The notes beneath the pieces are model-generated. The model was not told the DNA's origin and did not search any database. It worked only from the letters and a program-made list of their open reading frames with translations. Made by a program: the position numbers and the translations under genes. Source: Hyunsoonleella aquatilis (GTDB taxonomy: Bacteria; Bacteroidota; Bacteroidia; Flavobacteriales; Flavobacteriaceae). From it: a DNA stretch of 64,000 bases. The stretch covers positions 725,923-789,922 of the forward strand of contig NZ_JACNMF010000002.1 in the NCBI RefSeq assembly GCF_014270105.1, given 5' to 3'. Positions 62,872-64,000 of the stretch are shown here, one piece after another (positions within the stretch are counted from its first letter, which is position 1; each line of letters begins with the position of its first letter).

Positions 62872-62881
62872 AATTAATACT
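62867..62881. repeat. Left arm of cassette B flanking repeat
   Basis: GTTGTAATTAATACT is the reverse complement of AGTACTAATTACAAC at 63771-63785 except at position 11. Its first five bases close spacer 1. Confidence 0.8.
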
Positions 62882-62899
62882 GAAAAAACTAACTGCTGA

Positions 62900-63769
62900 A
62901 TGACAAAAATTTTGAAACCCGAAAAAATATCTATTGCTTCCTTACCAAATGTTAGTGAAAAAACTGTACAAGAAATAATTGCAGAAGACCCTTCTATTAT
63001 TGGATTAGGAGATTTGATATTAAAAGACAAAGAACGAATTCAACCAAGAGCAGGAAGATTAGACTTATTAATGCAAGACAGCGAAACTAACAGACGTTAC
63101 GAAATCGAATTGCAATTAGGAAAAACAGATGAAAGTCATATTATCCGAACTATTGAATATTGGGATATTGAAAGAAAAAGATACCCACAATATGACCATT
63201 GTGCAGTAATAATTGCAGAAAATATTACGAGTAGATTTTTGAATGTTATAAGTTTATTTAATGGAACAATTCCTTTAATAGCAATCCAAATGAATGCTTA
63301 TAAATTCAATGATAGTATTGGATTAATATTTACGAAAGTGTTAGACGAAATGCCATTAGGATTAATTGACGAGGATGAGGAAATTCAGGAAGTTACTGAT
63401 AGAGATTATTGGTTAAAAAGAGCAACTAAACCAACTGTTCAGATGGCTGACAAAATGCTTGAAATAGTAAATTCATTTGAACAAGGTTACGAACTGAAAT
63501 ACAACAAATTCTATATTGGAATTGCGAAAAATGGACAACCTGACAATTTTGTGATTTTCAAACCAAAAAAGAGTTATATGAGGTTGGAACTAAGACATCC
63601 ACAATCTGACGAATTTAATTCCTTAATTGAGCAAGGAGATTTAGATGATATGGGTTATGATGCGAGGTGGAATAGATATAGAATTAGACTTACGAAAGAT
63701 GAAGTAAATAAAAAGAAAGAAATTATTACGAATTTAATTGAATTGTCACATAAAAATAATAATTCGTAA
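62900..63769 (+). CDS. Cassette gene B: PD-(D/E)XK nuclease-like protein
   Basis: A 289-residue protein. Residues 50-76 (RAGRLDLLMQDSETNRRYEIELQLG) show a D-x(n)-ExQ arrangement typical of PD-(D/E)XK-fold proteins with ELQ in place of ExK. The C-terminal third (residues 205-280), ending in LRHPQSDEFNSLIEQGDLDDMGYDARWNRYRIRL, resembles a DUF5655-type domain. No signal peptide is present. An N-terminal helix (VSEKTVQEIIAEDPSIIGLGDL) fits NucS/DUF91-like nucleases. A nuclease or a defence role is plausible but unproved. It follows spacer 1. Confidence 0.7.
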   Translation: MTKILKPEKISIASLPNVSEKTVQEIIAEDPSIIGLGDLILKDKERIQPRAGRLDLLMQDSETNRRYEIELQLGKTDESHIIRTIEYWDIERKRYPQYDHCAVIIAENITSRFLNVISLFNGTIPLIAIQMNAYKFNDSIGLIFTKVLDEMPLGLIDEDEEIQEVTDRDYWLKRATKPTVQMADKMLEIVNSFEQGYELKYNKFYIGIAKNGQPDNFVIFKPKKSYMRLELRHPQSDEFNSLIEQGDLDDMGYDARWNRYRIRLTKDEVNKKKEIITNLIELSHKNNNS

Positions 63770-63770
63770 A

Positions 63771-63785
63771 AGTACTAATTACAAC
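63771..63785. repeat. Right arm of cassette B flanking repeat
   Basis: AGTACTAATTACAAC begins two bases after the gene B stop and pairs with the left arm over 14 of 15 positions, with the mismatch again at position 11 counted from GTTGT. Confidence 0.8.
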
Positions 63786-63907
63786 AATGGCTATAAGTAA
63801 TTGCTTGTTCTCGCCTACTTCTGAAAATCCTCGCGGATTTTCAGTTTGGTGCGTACTTGCAAAGTTAAGTGCTAACCCACGCAACTACTCATAGCCGAGA
63901 CCGTTGT
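63781..63907. repeat. Structured spacer 2 (attC-like)
   Basis: This has the same layout as spacer 1: it runs from ACAACAATG to CGAGACCGTTGT. GCTATAAGTAATTGC (63790-63804) pairs with GCAACTACTCATAGC (63881-63895) with two A-C mismatches that are G-T wobbles on the other strand. CTGAAAATCC-TCGC-GGATTTTCAG (63821-63844) is a perfect internal 10-bp hairpin with a four-base loop. The size is 127 bp. The arms are unrelated in sequence to those of spacer 1. Confidence 0.85.
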
Positions 63908-63915
63908 GTACAATT

Positions 63916-64000
63916 ATGAAAAACGTCCTGCTAATCATTCTAATTTCTGTTTATACTTCGAGTTTCTCACAAGTGAAAATTGACACATCTGAAGTTAAAT
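63916..64000 (+). CDS. Cassette gene C, 5' part: gene A-like exported protein
   Basis: The first 28 codons of an open frame cut by the window end. It begins MKNVLLIILISVYTSSFSQVK, a signal peptide nearly identical to that of gene A (MKNILLIILISVF), after which the two differ (KIDTSEVK versus NIIEVALAE). The ATG stands in the same context, GTTGTGTACAATTATGAA. The rest of the protein is outside the window. Confidence 0.7.
   Translation, partial: MKNVLLIILISVYTSSFSQVKIDTSEVK

Noticed and set aside
62743..63907. Classical integron attC sites with GTTRRRY/RYYYAAC core
   Set aside because: At the spacer ends the bases are GTTGTAA and GTTGTGT, and no GTTRRRY with a matching inverse core is present at the expected places. 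No integron integrase gene is in the window. I therefore call the spacers attC-like only in layout.
62743..63907. Spacers as ordinary rho-independent terminators
   Set aside because: The internal hairpins are not followed by T-runs, and conserved outer ends, bulges and paired private arms are not needed in terminators.
62100..64000. CRISPR array or tandem repeats
   Set aside because: The two spacers share only their ends; their inner parts differ and the intervals are 1 kb genes, not 20-70 base spacers.

Overview
The window comes from a marine-type member of the Flavobacteriaceae (phylum Bacteroidota). Evidence is the AT-rich DNA, the -7 promoter boxes of the TAnnTTTG type, the near absence of Shine-Dalgarno sequences, many lineage-restricted families (DUF5687, DUF4254, DUF6427, DUF6341, DUF6909-like, head GIN) and the order upp - DUF6427 - DUF6341 - purD. 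No plasmid, phage or IS gene is visible.

Layout. 1-9.98 kb is mostly conserved core: a PadR/DUF2059/DUF5687 transporter operon, a PaaE-like reductase, a heptosyltransferase with its DUF4254 partner, upp, purD and a CapK-like adenylate-forming enzyme. 9.96-34.69 kb is one long leftward surface-polysaccharide locus. Its promoter-proximal end (right) has a Wzz-like chain-length protein, rfbBACD for dTDP-rhamnose and wecBC for UDP-ManNAcA. The middle has a nitroreductase, Wzx flippase, pyruvyl transferase, glycosyltransferases and an EpsG polymerase. The distal end has a bi-domain oxidoreductase, an O-antigen ligase/polymerase, a heparinase-like protein, a WbuB-like transferase, an MraY/WecA-type transferase, UDP-glucuronate decarboxylase, a polyprenyl glycosylphosphotransferase and a GT2. 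Two lipid-linked initiating enzymes and two polymerase-type proteins suggest either two polymers or a fused locus.

34.7-45.8 kb holds a GH3-family/M23/TatA group, a CPA1-type antiporter and a rightward run of MBL hydrolase, S8 lipoprotein protease and M1 lipoprotein peptidase. 45.8-47.6 kb is an islet with a decayed ORF and a lone Tat-exported enolase-superfamily enzyme. 47.7-57.3 kb carries a beta-barrel-like protein, an SPFH protein, a small repeat protein, a LuxR-type two-component system, a GNAT protein and a glnS - acyltransferase - phosphoethanolamine transferase operon. 59.4-61.9 kb has folB, tRNA-Cys, a LysE exporter, a head GIN protein and a YbjQ-type protein.

The most unusual part is the right end (62.15-64.0 kb), which looks like the start of a gene-cassette array. 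Small genes are separated by two unrelated-looking spacers of about 127-129 bp that share one architecture: they start ACAACAATG, end CGAGACCGTTGT, and have spacer-specific arms that pair with each other plus an internal hairpin. Each complete gene is also bracketed by its own 15-bp inverted repeat starting at GTTGT, and both repeats have their single mismatch at position 11. The first and third genes share their 5' end. No recombinase is visible inside the window, so the mechanism is unknown; canonical integron core sites were looked for and not found.
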